Shown: piece by piece, positions 15,764-26,206 of the stretch
How positions within the stretch are numbered: the stretch's first letter is position 1
How the letters are laid out: every line of letters starts with the position of its first letter
DNA from: an uncultured Alphaproteobacteria bacterium
GTDB taxonomy: Bacteria; Pseudomonadota; Alphaproteobacteria; Rs-D84
Assembly (NCBI GenBank): GCA_934272785.1
Contig: CAKQSE010000001.1
Location: 75,445-139,444 of the forward strand
Direction of reading: 5' to 3'
Length of the DNA stretch: 64,000 nucleotides
Notes under the pieces: generated by a model
What the model saw: only the letters and a program-made list of their open reading frames with translations
Told to the model about the DNA's origin: nothing
The model's database searches: none
Made by a program: the position numbers and the translations under genes

Positions 15764-18700
15764 ATGGCAGTTATCCAGAAATTTAGAAAATCTTTTGGAA
15801 AAAGTTTTTTGCAAACTCCGCTTCCTGATCTGGTTGAAATTCAATATAATTCATACAAAGATTTCTTACAGGCTGATGTAGATCCGCAGAACCGCAAAAA
15901 CATCGGTCTGCAAAATGTGTTCACGTCTATGTTCCCAATCAAAGACTATGCCGGCATTGCCGACCTGGAATTCGTGGAATACACGTTGGACAAACCTGTA
16001 TATAACGTAAAAGAATGCATGCTGCGCAATATGACATATTCCAGCAAGCTGAAATTGAAGCTGAGATTGATTTTATGGGATATCGCCGAAGACGGCAAAA
16101 AAACGTTGCGCGATATCAAAGAACAAGAAATATTTATGGGCGAAGTGCCGTTGATGACAGAACGCGGCAGCTTTATCGCATCGGGTGTTGAACGTGTTAT
16201 TGTTTCCCAGATGCATCGTGCCCAAGGTGTCGTTTTTGCAACCACCAAAGAAGCGAAAATCGCCGGTAACCCGATTACATATACCGCGCGTATTATCCCA
16301 GAACACGGCAGCTGGATTGATTTCGAAGAATCCAAGGGCGTTATTTATGTCCGTATCGACCGTCGCCGCAAGGTTCCGGCAACCGTGCTGTTGCGTTGCC
16401 TGCCGGCCGCCGAAGATGAAAAGAAATTCGCCGCCGATCCGCGTAAATCAACAATCCGCGGAATGAGCGATACAGAAATTCTGTCGGCGTTCTATAACCG
16501 CATTCCGTTGAAATTTGACGGCAAAATGTGGGCGGGCGAAACCGCGGCATTTGCGGGTCTGGATAAATACCGTTTGAATTATGATTTAATCAATCCAAAA
16601 GATAAAAAGGTCTTGGCGTCCAAGGGTGATCGTCTGAACGCAAAGCGTATGGCGAAAATCACATCTGCGTCCAAAGAATTCGGTATCTTGCCGGAATCGC
16701 TGATTGGTGAATACCTGTTTGACCCGATTATGTCCGGGGACGAGGTTGTATTCCAATCCGGCACCGAAATCACCGAAGAAGTTTTGGCTGATTTGGACAA
16801 GATGGGTGTCAAAGAAATTTCCTTGATTGCGATTGATAACACAACGGTTACCGCGCACATGCGTAACACGTTGGTTGCAGATAAAACAACCAATCGCGAA
16901 GAGGCATTGATAGAAGTTTATAACATCATCCGTCCGGGTGAACGTCCAACACTGGAAGCGGCAATCAACTTGTTCCTGCGCCAGGGATTTGACGCGGCGT
17001 TCTATGACCTGTCGGCGGTTGGTCGTTTCAAGATGAACAAACGTTTGAAAATTGATTCTGGCAAAAAGCCCGAAGATGAACGTTTGCTGACGAAATCTGA
17101 TTTCTTGGCGGTTTTGAAAACACTGACAAATATTATCGACCACAAAGACACCGTTGATGATATTGATAACCTGTCAAATCGTCGCGTGCGCGCGGTTGGT
17201 GAATTGTTGGAACAGAATTTCCGCACCGGTATGGTTCGTATCGAACGTCTGGTCCGCGAAAGCCTGTCGTCGCCAAACATTGCAAATATGCAGCCCCAGG
17301 ACGTTATCAATGTAAAGCCATTGATGTCGCTGGTTGCTGAATTCTTGGGAACGTCCCAGTTGTCCCAGTTTATGGATGCGTATAACCCGCTGTCTGAATT
17401 GGAACACAAGCGTCGTATTTCTGCGTTGGGTCCGGGCGGATTGAACCGTGATCGCGCCGGCATCGACGTCCGCGACGTTCATCCGACACACTATGGTCGT
17501 CTGTGCCCAATTCACACACCCGAAGGTGCAAATATTGGTCTGATAAACCACATGGCGACATATGCACGTGTCAACCCATATGGATTTATTGAAACACCGT
17601 ATTACGTTGTTGAAAACGGTCGTGTCACGGGCAAGATGGTATATCTGACCGCGGACGAAGAATTGGGTCACAAAATTGCCCAGGGTAACACCCCAACAAC
17701 CAAAGATGGCGCATTGGCCGAAGATACCGTGACCGCACGTGTTGACGGTGAATTTACAATGGTGCCAAAAGAAGAAATTGATTTAATCGACGTTGCCCCA
17801 CGCCAGGTGGTGTCCATCGCAACCGGTTTGATTCCGTTCGTTGAAAACGACGACGCGAACCGTGCGTTGATGGGTTCGAACATGCAACGCCAGGGCGTTC
17901 CATTGCTGCGTGTCCAGGCCCCATTGGTCGGAACCGGTATTGAACGCGAGGTTGCACGTGATTCCCGCACCGGCAAGGTTGCAAAACACAGTGGTGTTGT
18001 TGAATCTGTGGATGCAAATCGTATCGTGGTTAAATGTATGAACAGCCGCAATGTCGTGACCGGTGTTGATATTTACAACCTGGAAAAATTTGAACGCAGC
18101 AACAGTGAAACATTGATTCACCAAAAACCATTGGTCAAGGTTGGCGACCGTATTTCTGCGGGCGACATCATTGCCGACGGTTCGTCGATGAACTATGGTG
18201 AATTGGCGTTGGGTCGTAACGTGTTGGTCGCATTCGTGCCATGGCGTGGTTATAACTATGAAGACGCGATTGTGATTTCCGAACGTATTTCCCGCGAAGA
18301 TATGTTCACATCGGTTAAAATCGTTGAAAAAGAATTCAAGGTCCGTGATACCCAGTTGGGCCCAGAAAGCTTTACCCGCGATATTCCAAACGTCGGCGAA
18401 GAAGCACTGAAAAACCTGGACGAATCCGGTATCATTTACGTTGGTGCACGCGTGAAACAGGGCGACATTTTGGTCGGTCGTGTTTCGCCGAAATCCGAAA
18501 CATTGCTGACCCCCGAAGAGGCGTTATTGCGCAACATCTTTGGTGAAAAGGCACTGAACGTCAAGGATACATCACTGCGTGTGGGACCAAACGAAGAAGG
18601 AACCGTTATCGGGGTGAACGTCTTGACCCGTCATGGGGTAAAGAAAGACGAACGTACCCAGATGATTGAACTGCAAAAGATTGAACAAATCAATAAAGAC

Positions 18701-19900
18701 CGCGATGAAGAAACATCTATCATCGAAAAGGGCTTTGCAGACCAGGTATTCCAGATTGCCGAAGGCGAAACAATCGACGCCGGCACAGGCAGCCTGAAAC
18801 CATTTGTTGGCAAAAAATTGACCGCCGAAGTATTCGAAGGTATTAAACCGGCCGACATCAAGAAAATGGTTGTTCGCAACAAAGAAGCCCAGGCCAAGAT
18901 TGACGAACTGCGTGAACAGCATGTTGCAAAGCTGAAGGCATTGAACGAAAAAGCCGATGCCGAAGTTTCCAAGGCAACAGAAAGCAATTCGCTGAACGCG
19001 GGCGTCTTGAAAGAGGTCAAGGTCTATATCGCACACAAGATGAAATTGCAGCCCGGTGATAAAATGGCGGGCCGTCACGGAAACAAGGGTATTGTATCCA
19101 AGGTTGTTCCAATCGAAGACATGCCATACATGGAAGATGGAACCCCGGTCGATATCGTTCTGAATCCGTTGGGTGTGCCGTCACGTATGAACATCGGCCA
19201 GATTTTGGAAACCCACTTGGGTATGGCGGGACGCGCCCTGGGCCAGCAGATTGGCGAAGTATTAGAAGAAGTCAAGGCGAAACGCGCCGTGACGGACGAC
19301 CTGCGTGCCATCATGGGCAAGATTTATGGCAAAGAAACCGCGGACAAGTTGGAAAAAATGACCGACACAGATGTCCGTGCCGAAGCGGCCCTGTTGCGCG
19401 ATGGTGTTCCAATGGCAACCCCGACATTCGACGGTGCGACCCCAGAAGACATCCGCAGCATGCTGAAATTGGCAAAACTGCCTGAATCTGGTCAGTTCAC
19501 GATGTATGATGGTATGACGGGTGAAAAGTTTGCACGTCCGGTTACCGTTGGCGTTATGTACATGATGAAACTGCATCACTTTGTTGATGAAAAGATTCAC
19601 GCACGTTCAATTGGTAACTATTCGTTGGTAACACAACAGCCATTGTCCGGTAAGGCACACATGGGTGGCCAGCGTTTGGGTGAAATGGAAGTGTGGGCAT
19701 TGGAAGCACACGGTGCGGCGCACCTGCTGCGCGAAATGCTGACTGTCAAGTCTGACGATATCGTCGGCCGTAACAAGATGTATGAAGCCATCATATCCGG
19801 CAGCAATGATATCCAGACCGGCACACCAGAAGCATTCAACGTGTTCGTCCGCGAATTGCGTGGTTTGGGTCTGGCGATGACACCAAAGAAAATTGACTAA
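15764..19900 (+). CDS. rpoB: DNA-directed RNA polymerase subunit beta
   Basis: 1378 residues from ATG 15764 (AAAGGATT upstream; an upstream TTG is discounted). Full-length proteobacterial RpoB. The rifampicin pocket reads GTSQLSQFMDAYNPLSELEH followed by KRRISALGPGGL, with the Asp, His and Ser at the common resistance positions unchanged, so no resistance mutation is evident. The C-terminus has QPLSGKAHMGGQRLGEMEVW and ends in LGLAMTPKKID. It forms the catalytic crab claw with RpoC. Several long reading frames antisense to it are codon-bias shadows. Confidence 0.99.
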   Translation: MAVIQKFRKSFGKSFLQTPLPDLVEIQYNSYKDFLQADVDPQNRKNIGLQNVFTSMFPIKDYAGIADLEFVEYTLDKPVYNVKECMLRNMTYSSKLKLKLRLILWDIAEDGKKTLRDIKEQEIFMGEVPLMTERGSFIASGVERVIVSQMHRAQGVVFATTKEAKIAGNPITYTARIIPEHGSWIDFEESKGVIYVRIDRRRKVPATVLLRCLPAAEDEKKFAADPRKSTIRGMSDTEILSAFYNRIPLKFDGKMWAGETAAFAGLDKYRLNYDLINPKDKKVLASKGDRLNAKRMAKITSASKEFGILPESLIGEYLFDPIMSGDEVVFQSGTEITEEVLADLDKMGVKEISLIAIDNTTVTAHMRNTLVADKTTNREEALIEVYNIIRPGERPTLEAAINLFLRQGFDAAFYDLSAVGRFKMNKRLKIDSGKKPEDERLLTKSDFLAVLKTLTNIIDHKDTVDDIDNLSNRRVRAVGELLEQNFRTGMVRIERLVRESLSSPNIANMQPQDVINVKPLMSLVAEFLGTSQLSQFMDAYNPLSELEHKRRISALGPGGLNRDRAGIDVRDVHPTHYGRLCPIHTPEGANIGLINHMATYARVNPYGFIETPYYVVENGRVTGKMVYLTADEELGHKIAQGNTPTTKDGALAEDTVTARVDGEFTMVPKEEIDLIDVAPRQVVSIATGLIPFVENDDANRALMGSNMQRQGVPLLRVQAPLVGTGIEREVARDSRTGKVAKHSGVVESVDANRIVVKCMNSRNVVTGVDIYNLEKFERSNSETLIHQKPLVKVGDRISAGDIIADGSSMNYGELALGRNVLVAFVPWRGYNYEDAIVISERISREDMFTSVKIVEKEFKVRDTQLGPESFTRDIPNVGEEALKNLDESGIIYVGARVKQGDILVGRVSPKSETLLTPEEALLRNIFGEKALNVKDTSLRVGPNEEGTVIGVNVLTRHGVKKDERTQMIELQKIEQINKDRDEETSIIEKGFADQVFQIAEGETIDAGTGSLKPFVGKKLTAEVFEGIKPADIKKMVVRNKEAQAKIDELREQHVAKLKALNEKADAEVSKATESNSLNAGVLKEVKVYIAHKMKLQPGDKMAGRHGNKGIVSKVVPIEDMPYMEDGTPVDIVLNPLGVPSRMNIGQILETHLGMAGRALGQQIGEVLEEVKAKRAVTDDLRAIMGKIYGKETADKLEKMTDTDVRAEAALLRDGVPMATPTFDGATPEDIRSMLKLAKLPESGQFTMYDGMTGEKFARPVTVGVMYMMKLHHFVDEKIHARSIGNYSLVTQQPLSGKAHMGGQRLGEMEVWALEAHGAAHLLREMLTVKSDDIVGRNKMYEAIISGSNDIQTGTPEAFNVFVRELRGLGLAMTPKKID

Positions 19901-19975
19901 AAATCCAGCCGTGGCGGCGCAACCCGTCGCCATGGCACAAGCATTTTGAACAGCGACTTGAAAGGAGCAAAATTT

Positions 19976-22900
19976 ATGACCAATATGTTGCAGAAGATTT
20001 TCGGACAAATTGAAACCAAGGAACAGTTTGACGCCCTGCGCATCACCATCGCGTCACCAGAAGAAATTCTGTCCTGGTCCCATGGCGAGGTAAAAAAGCC
20101 CGAAACTATCAACTATCACTCTTTGAAACCAGAAGCAGAAGGCCTGTTCTGCCAGCAGATTTTTGGTCCGGTCAAAGATTATGAATGCGCATGCGGAAAA
20201 TATAAAAGAATTAAATTCCGTGGCGTCGTTTGCGAACGTTGCGGGGTCGAGGTTGGATCTTCGTCTGTGCGTCGTGAACGTATGGGACACATTAAATTGG
20301 CAATGCCTGTGGCACACACATGGTTCCTGCGCGAAGGTAAAATTGCCACATTGTTGAACAATCTGCCCCAGAAGAAATTGGAACAGGTTATTTCGTATGA
20401 TGCATACATCGTTATTGAACCGGGTTTAACCAACCTGAAACAGTATGATGTCATCAGCGAAGATGAATATCAAAACGCCGTCGAAGAATTTGGCCCAGAC
20501 GCGTTCCGCGTTGGCATCGGCGCCGAAGGCGTGCGCAGCATTATCGCCAACCTGGATATGGGTGACGAACGCACACGTTTGCGCGCAGAATTGGCGGAAA
20601 CAAAATCCGAAGCGAAACGCAAGGGTTTAATCAAACAATTGAAACTGGTCGAAGCGTTCTTGGATTCCAAGACCGACCCAGCGTGGATGTTGCCGGATAT
20701 TATCCCGGTTATCCCACCAGATATGCGTCCATTGGTCACATTGGATGCGGGCCACGTTGCGGCATCTGACCTGAACGATTTGTATCGTCGTGTTATCATC
20801 CGTAACAATCGTTTGAAAAGATTTATTGAAATGCACGCGCCGGATATTATCGTCCGCAATGAAAAACGTATGCTGCAAGAAGCCGTTGATTCATTGTTCG
20901 ATAATGGTCACAAGGCACGCCCAATGGTTTCCCAGAACCGTCGTCCGCTGAAATCACTGTCTGATTCACTGCGCGGTAAATCTGGACGTTTCCGTATGAA
21001 CATGTTGGGTAAACGTGTGGACTATTCCGGTCGTTCGGTTATTGTGTCGGGCCCATCCCTGAAATTGCACCAGGTTGGTTTGCCAAAAACAATGGCACTG
21101 GAATTGTTTAAACCATTTGTTTATGCACGTTTGTTGGCGGGTGATTATGCAAACACATTAAAGACCGCGCGCAAGATGGTTGAAAACGGCGAAGATGTCG
21201 TTTGGGAAATCCTGGAAAAGGTTATTTACCAGCATCCTGTTCTGTTGAACCGTGCGCCATCATTGCACCGTCTGTCACTGTTGGCATTTGAACCTGTTTT
21301 GATAGAAGGCAAGGCAATTCGTCTGCACCCATTGGTCTGCAAGGGATTCAATGCGGACTTTGACGGTGACCAGATGTCTGTGCACGTTCCTATTTCATTA
21401 GAGGCGCAATTAGAAGCACGCACATTGATGCTGTCGTCGAACAACGTTTTGTCACCTGCAAACGGTGAACCAATGATTGTTCCGGCCCAGGACATGGTGT
21501 TGGGTGTTTATTACATTTCGCTGATTGATGGTGAACACACCGATAAATCGCCACGTTTTGCCAACATGGACGAGGTTAAACTGGCGTTGGAAAATCACTC
21601 TATCACGTTGCACACACCAATCGTTGCACGTATCAATGGCAAGATTTACAAGACAACCGCCGGTCGTATGATTTTGGGCGAATTGTTGCCGAAATCTGAC
21701 AAAATGCCGTTCGATTTGGTGAACAAGGTTATGCCGGTCAAAGAAATCAAGGCACTGTTGGCAACAACGTATGAACGTTGCGGCGACAAGGCGATGATTA
21801 TGCTGGCGGATAACCTGAAGAACACCGGTTTTGAACAGGCGGCACGCAGTGGTATTTCCATCGGGTTTGATGATATTATCATTCCAGAAGAAAAGAAAAC
21901 CATGATTGCCGATGCTGAAAAGGCGGCTGAAGAAATTGAAACACAGTATCAGAACGGTTTGCTGTCTGGCGGTGAACGTCACAATAAACTGATTGACCTG
22001 TGGCAGAAAACAACCGATAAACTGGGTGACTTGGCGTATGCCGCGCTGGGCAAGACAACGGGCGAAAATTGGAATTCTGTTCTGATGATGGCTCTGTCTG
22101 GGGCGCGTGGTTCCAAACGTCAGATTCAGCAGTTGGCGGGTATGCGTGGTATGATGCAGAAGCCAGACGGTTCGATTATCGAAGTTCCTATTATTTCGAA
22201 CTTTAAAGAAGGTCTGACCATGTCCGAATACTTTACGTCCACCCACGGTGCGCGCAAGGGTATGTCGGATACCGCGTTGAAAACTGCGTCTGCTGGTTAC
22301 CTGACCCGTCGTTTGGTTGAATTGTCCCAGAATACGGTTATCACCGAACACGATTGCGGCACGACCGAATACATCACGGCGAAACCTGTGTACCAGGGTT
22401 CAACCCTGTCGGTTGCGCTGGGCGATGTTGTGTTGGGACGCACGGCGGCACACGATATTATTCATCCGATTACCAAGGAAGTTATCGTTCCGGCCGGCGA
22501 ACTGATTACCAAGACCGCGGCAAAGCAAATCAATGAATCTGGTCTGCCATCTGTTGATGTGCGCAGTGTTCTGACATGTTGCAGTGACGGTCTGTGTGCG
22601 AAATGCTATGGTATGGATTTGTCGCGTAATGCGTTGGTCCATGTTGGCGAAGCGGTCGGTGTTATCGCGGGCCAGTCCATTGGTGAACCTGGAACACAGT
22701 TGACACTGCGAACCTTCCACATTGGTGGTGTTGCGGCCGGTGGCACGGAAAATCACTTTATCGAAGTGCCAGTTGCCGGTAAAATTAAACTGACAGGTGT
22801 CAACACAATTAAAAACACATCTGGACGTGTTGTTGTTCTGTCGCGTAACGGTGAATTGGCGGTTGTCGATGACAAGGGCGAAACATTGTTCTCGTGCGCG

Positions 22901-24085
22901 TTGCCATATGCGGCAATGTTGATTGTCAACGATGGTGACAGTGTTGAAAAGGGTGCCAAGGTTGCAGAATGGGATCCATATTCGAACACAATCATCGCCG
23001 AAAAAGATGGTATCGTCAGCTTTAATGACCTGGTTGAAAACGTATCTTACCAGGAAGAAGTTGATTCCATGACCGGTATCGTTTCGCGCAAGGTTATCAA
23101 CTGGAAGGCGAACACCAAAAAGGCGTTACAGCCGGCAATCCGCCTGGTTGACGCAAATGGTAACGTCATTTCCTTGGGCGGGAAAAAGATTGCAGAATAT
23201 ATGCTGCCGATGTATTCGGTGCTGAACGTTGCAAACGGTGCAACCGTTGTGGCGGGCGATGTTCTGGCGCGTATCCCGGTCCAGGCGAAAAAGACAGGCG
23301 ATATTACCGGCGGTCTGCCACGTGTTGAAGAATTACTGGAAGTGCGCCGTCCATCCAATCCTGCGTTGCTGGCAGAAATTGACGGCACGGTCGAACTGGA
23401 AGATGCAAAGTCAAAAATCATCATCCGTATTGACCCCGAAGATGGCACAGCCCCGGTTGAATATGCGGTGCCAAAGGGAACAAATCTGTTGGTGCGCAGC
23501 GGTGATGTTGTGCGCAAGGCCGATAAATTGGTCGACGGTGACCCGGTCCCACAGGATATTTTGCGTATCTTGGGCCAGAAAGCCTTGGCAACATTTATGG
23601 TCGAACAGATTCAACAGGTTTATCGCCTGCAGGGCGTGGTCATCAACGACAAGCACATTGAAATCTTGATTCGTGAAATGACACGTCGTGTGGAAATCAC
23701 AAATCCGGGCGATACAGGGTTCCTGATGGGCCAGGTTGTTGATCGTGTCGATTTCGAAGAAGAAAATGCACGCGTTGCACACGATGGCGGCAAGGTGGCC
23801 GAAGCTTCTCAGGTCTTGGTCGGTTTGACCCGCGCATCACTGACATCACGTTCATTTATATCGAACGCATCGTTCCAACAGACAACCAAGGTATTGGTTG
23901 ATGCGGCAATCAGCGGTGCAACCGATAAACTGGTCGGTATCAATGAAAACCTGATTGTTGGCCGTCTGATTCCAATCGGCACTGGCGCATATGTCCGCCG
24001 TGTCCGTGAAATCGCCAAGGCCGAAGAACGTGAAGAACGTTTGGCCCGCGAAGGAAACACCCAACAACAGTTGTTGGATATCTAG
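19976..24085 (+). CDS. rpoC: DNA-directed RNA polymerase subunit beta'
   Basis: 1369 residues from ATG 19976 (AAAGGAGC upstream). The N-terminal zinc site is CACGKYK with CERCGVEVG. The catalytic magnesium loop is NADFDGDQMSVHVP (about residue 460), the second zinc cluster is CCSDGLCAKCYG, and GQSIGEPGTQLTLRTFH marks the trigger-loop end of the bridge region. The expected rpsL-rpsG-fusA genes do not follow; instead a short hairpin and an unrelated phosphatase gene are next. Confidence 0.99.
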   Translation: MTNMLQKIFGQIETKEQFDALRITIASPEEILSWSHGEVKKPETINYHSLKPEAEGLFCQQIFGPVKDYECACGKYKRIKFRGVVCERCGVEVGSSSVRRERMGHIKLAMPVAHTWFLREGKIATLLNNLPQKKLEQVISYDAYIVIEPGLTNLKQYDVISEDEYQNAVEEFGPDAFRVGIGAEGVRSIIANLDMGDERTRLRAELAETKSEAKRKGLIKQLKLVEAFLDSKTDPAWMLPDIIPVIPPDMRPLVTLDAGHVAASDLNDLYRRVIIRNNRLKRFIEMHAPDIIVRNEKRMLQEAVDSLFDNGHKARPMVSQNRRPLKSLSDSLRGKSGRFRMNMLGKRVDYSGRSVIVSGPSLKLHQVGLPKTMALELFKPFVYARLLAGDYANTLKTARKMVENGEDVVWEILEKVIYQHPVLLNRAPSLHRLSLLAFEPVLIEGKAIRLHPLVCKGFNADFDGDQMSVHVPISLEAQLEARTLMLSSNNVLSPANGEPMIVPAQDMVLGVYYISLIDGEHTDKSPRFANMDEVKLALENHSITLHTPIVARINGKIYKTTAGRMILGELLPKSDKMPFDLVNKVMPVKEIKALLATTYERCGDKAMIMLADNLKNTGFEQAARSGISIGFDDIIIPEEKKTMIADAEKAAEEIETQYQNGLLSGGERHNKLIDLWQKTTDKLGDLAYAALGKTTGENWNSVLMMALSGARGSKRQIQQLAGMRGMMQKPDGSIIEVPIISNFKEGLTMSEYFTSTHGARKGMSDTALKTASAGYLTRRLVELSQNTVITEHDCGTTEYITAKPVYQGSTLSVALGDVVLGRTAAHDIIHPITKEVIVPAGELITKTAAKQINESGLPSVDVRSVLTCCSDGLCAKCYGMDLSRNALVHVGEAVGVIAGQSIGEPGTQLTLRTFHIGGVAAGGTENHFIEVPVAGKIKLTGVNTIKNTSGRVVVLSRNGELAVVDDKGETLFSCALPYAAMLIVNDGDSVEKGAKVAEWDPYSNTIIAEKDGIVSFNDLVENVSYQEEVDSMTGIVSRKVINWKANTKKALQPAIRLVDANGNVISLGGKKIAEYMLPMYSVLNVANGATVVAGDVLARIPVQAKKTGDITGGLPRVEELLEVRRPSNPALLAEIDGTVELEDAKSKIIIRIDPEDGTAPVEYAVPKGTNLLVRSGDVVRKADKLVDGDPVPQDILRILGQKALATFMVEQIQQVYRLQGVVINDKHIEILIREMTRRVEITNPGDTGFLMGQVVDRVDFEEENARVAHDGGKVAEASQVLVGLTRASLTSRSFISNASFQQTTKVLVDAAISGATDKLVGINENLIVGRLIPIGTGAYVRRVREIAKAEEREERLAREGNTQQQLLDI

Positions 24086-24087
24086 GC

Positions 24088-24121
24088 AATATTTCCGGGG
24101 CGCGCCGCGCCCCGGAATATA
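24088..24121 (+). terminator. Hairpin after rpoC, probable terminator
   Basis: Very stable inverted repeat TTCCGGGGCGCG-cc-GCGCCCCGGAA three bases after the rpoC stop. The T run is weak, so termination or 3'-end protection are both possible. Confidence 0.6.
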
Positions 24122-24132
24122 CTGGACGGGCA

Positions 24133-24531
24133 ATGACAGAAATACCGGCAATCTTTTGTGACATAGACGGCGTTGTGAACCAGAAATTCGCAATTGCCAA
24201 CTATGACCGTTTTGGTGAGCCGAATACGAACATGATACGTATTCTGGAAACATTGGGACGGGATTTCACAATTGTGTTTATCACCGGTCGTTGGGCCATG
24301 GGCCAGGACAAGGTCCAGCGTCACATCGACAATCTGTTGCCAAATATCAAAAAGCGCGTTTTCTGCAAGCCGCACGATTATCCCGGCACAACCGCAGAAT
24401 TCAAATTGGCAACAATCGTGGCACTGGAACAACAGGGATATAAATTCTATATGGGACTGGACGATCACAGCGCGGTTATTGGCCTGATGCATAATCACGG
24501 TATGTTCGTCGCCCAGGTGATATCAGATTAA
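24133..24531 (+). CDS. HAD-like phosphatase, polynucleotide-kinase 3'-phosphatase type
   Basis: 132 residues. HAD motif I is CDIDGVVN (residues 9-16), with nucleophile D10 and acid/base D12. Motif II is VFITGRW, with the conserved Thr. A Lys (HDYPGTTAEFKLATI) and the acidic YMGLDDHSAVIGLM complete the site. The layout fits the small HAD group related to the phosphatase half of polynucleotide kinase or swiss-army-knife phosphatases. The substrate is unknown. It begins 47 nt after rpoC, beyond a hairpin, and precedes rpmF by 66 nt. Confidence 0.75.
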   Translation: MTEIPAIFCDIDGVVNQKFAIANYDRFGEPNTNMIRILETLGRDFTIVFITGRWAMGQDKVQRHIDNLLPNIKKRVFCKPHDYPGTTAEFKLATIVALEQQGYKFYMGLDDHSAVIGLMHNHGMFVAQVISD

Positions 24532-24597
24532 AGTTTTCCTTGCATTTGCAATGGATTTTAATAAAATATCAAACTGTAAATTAAAAAGGATAGTAAA

Positions 24598-24747
24598 ATG
24601 GCAACGCCAAAAAGTAAAACAAGTAAAGCACGCACAGCACAACGTCGTTCTCATGACGCATTGTCCATTATGCCATGCACAGTATGCAAGGCCTGTGGCG
24701 AAAAGAAACGTCCACATCACGTTTGCCCAGCGTGTGGTGCAAAATAA
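24598..24747 (+). CDS. rpmF: 50S ribosomal protein L32, zinc-binding short form
   Basis: 49 residues; ATG 24598 with AAAAGGA seven bases upstream. The sequence starts MATPKSKTSKARTAQRRSHD, the typical L32 start, and ends with a zinc ribbon (CTVCKACGEK...HVCPACGAK). Many alphaproteobacterial L32 proteins are longer and lack one or more of these cysteines, so this is the C+ type. L32 lies near the peptide exit region of the 50S subunit. The gene is easily missed because of its length. plsX follows 79 nt later, the common rpmF-plsX pair. Confidence 0.95.
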   Translation: MATPKSKTSKARTAQRRSHDALSIMPCTVCKACGEKKRPHHVCPACGAK

Positions 24748-24826
24748 TTATGGCACAGAAAATATAAAAGGCAGATTTGGCGCACTGTTCTGTGCCACTC
24801 TGCTTTTTTAATATGAAAAAAATACC

Positions 24827-25903
24827 ATGACAGATACGAATACGAAAAAGATAATTTCCGTTGATGCAATGGGCGGGGACAAGGGCCCCAAGGCCGTTCT
24901 GGGGGGCATGAACCAGTTTCTGTATCAAAATGGCGAGGACAAGGTTGCGTTCCGCCTGTTTGGTGATGCGGCGCGTCTGAACCGTATGTTGACCAAGTAT
25001 CCGCGTGTCGCGCGTAATTGCACGGTTGTGCATGCGCCTGGGGTAATTCGTGGCACGGACAAGGTTCGCGATGTCATCCGCCATGCCCAGGATACGTCAA
25101 TGTATATGGCGATCAAGGATGTCCGCGAAGGAAACGCGTCTGCGGTGGTCAGTGCTGGTAATACCGGCATTTTGATGTCGCTGTCGAAACTGATGCTGAA
25201 AACAACCGCGGGAATTGCGCGCCCGGCAATCACGACGATGTTGCCATCGGGTGGTGGTGATTCACGCGTGGTTGTGTTGGACCTGGGCGCAAATGTCCAG
25301 TGTGATGAAACGGTTTTGTTTGATTTCTCTATTTTGGGCAGTGTCTATGCCGAGGTTATTGGTAAAATGCCACGTCCGAAATTGGGTGTGTTGAACATCG
25401 GTGCCGAAGATACCAAGGGCAACGAAACACTGCAACACCTGAACCGCGTATTGACCGAACATCGCGATGAATTGCCATACGAATACATCGGATTTGTCGA
25501 AGGAAACGACATCAGTGGCGGTAATGTCCAGGTTGTTGTGACCGACGGTTTTACCGGCAATATCGTTCTAAAAACGGTCGAAGGCACGGCAAAACTGATT
25601 AAACGCGTGCTGGTCGATAATTTCAAGAAATCGATTCTGGCGATGGTTGGGGCGTTTTTCTTGGTGCATGTATTTAAACGCCTGAAACATAAAATTGACC
25701 CACGTTCGTATGCGGGGGCGGTGTTCCTGGGACTGCAAGGATTTGCGGTTAAAACCCACGGGAACAGTGATGCGCTGGCATTTGCAAATGCGTTAAAGTA
25801 TGCCACCGATTTGACCGAGGCGAACCTGAACGACACAATCGCATCACGTGCGTCGTCGGTTACAAGTATTCGTGACGAATTTAAAATCGCCGTCGAACAA
25901 TAA
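24827..25903 (+). CDS. plsX: Phosphate acyltransferase PlsX
   Basis: 358 residues. The start ISVDAMGGDKGPKAVLGG is diagnostic, followed by SAGNTGILMSLS, LDLGANVQCDE, NIGAEDTKGN and VVTDGFTGNIVLKTVEG. PlsX makes acyl-phosphate from acyl-ACP for the PlsY step of phospholipid synthesis. In most proteobacteria fabH and often ihfA follow; here plsX ends in a terminator and a repeat island, while ihfA lies alone at 34211-34501. Confidence 0.97.
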   Translation: MTDTNTKKIISVDAMGGDKGPKAVLGGMNQFLYQNGEDKVAFRLFGDAARLNRMLTKYPRVARNCTVVHAPGVIRGTDKVRDVIRHAQDTSMYMAIKDVREGNASAVVSAGNTGILMSLSKLMLKTTAGIARPAITTMLPSGGGDSRVVVLDLGANVQCDETVLFDFSILGSVYAEVIGKMPRPKLGVLNIGAEDTKGNETLQHLNRVLTEHRDELPYEYIGFVEGNDISGGNVQVVVTDGFTGNIVLKTVEGTAKLIKRVLVDNFKKSILAMVGAFFLVHVFKRLKHKIDPRSYAGAVFLGLQGFAVKTHGNSDALAFANALKYATDLTEANLNDTIASRASSVTSIRDEFKIAVEQ

Positions 25904-25928
25904 AAACGCCCCATCGGGGCGGTTTTTA
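25902..25928 (+). terminator. Intrinsic terminator after plsX
   Basis: AAACGCCCC-at-CGGGGCGGTTTTTATT, starting at the plsX stop codon. Its stem is nearly identical to the yidC terminator. Confidence 0.9.
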
Positions 25929-26057
25929 TTAGAGAGTAAAGTGCAGAGAGCAGAGAGCAATGTTGCGCGCCATCGGCGCGCTTGTTTTTATCGTTGCGGA
26001 CTAAATTCTCCTTCGCTGGCGAAGGGGTGTCCACGCAGTGGACGGGGTAGTGGTGCG

Positions 26058-26139
26058 GTCCCTGCGGGGCAATGGACCCCGGCCTGGTAACCACCCACGG
26101 AATTTAACAATTCCGCGGGGCCCGGGCCGGGGTGACGAC
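26058..26139 (-). repeat. Palindromic repeat unit, long form
   Basis: Begins GTCCCTGCGGGGCAATGG and ends GGGGTGACGAC. Between them is an inserted AT-rich palindrome (CCACGGAATT...AATTCCGCGG). The same long form in reverse orientation lies at 33231-33312. Confidence 0.75.
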
Positions 26140-26206
26140 TAAAAAATAGCAAATAACATAAATTTGAACAATGTTTGTAAATTGTGGTGCCCACCCACAC
26201 AACACC

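Noticed and set aside
21452..22351. 299-residue reading frame antisense to rpoC
   Set aside because: It lies entirely within rpoC on the other strand and has the His/Arg/Gln-rich composition expected from codon bias. No start signal.
25345..26094. 249-residue minus-strand frame across the plsX end and repeat island 1
   Set aside because: Antisense to plsX and then runs through a terminator and palindromic repeats, so it is a chance frame.
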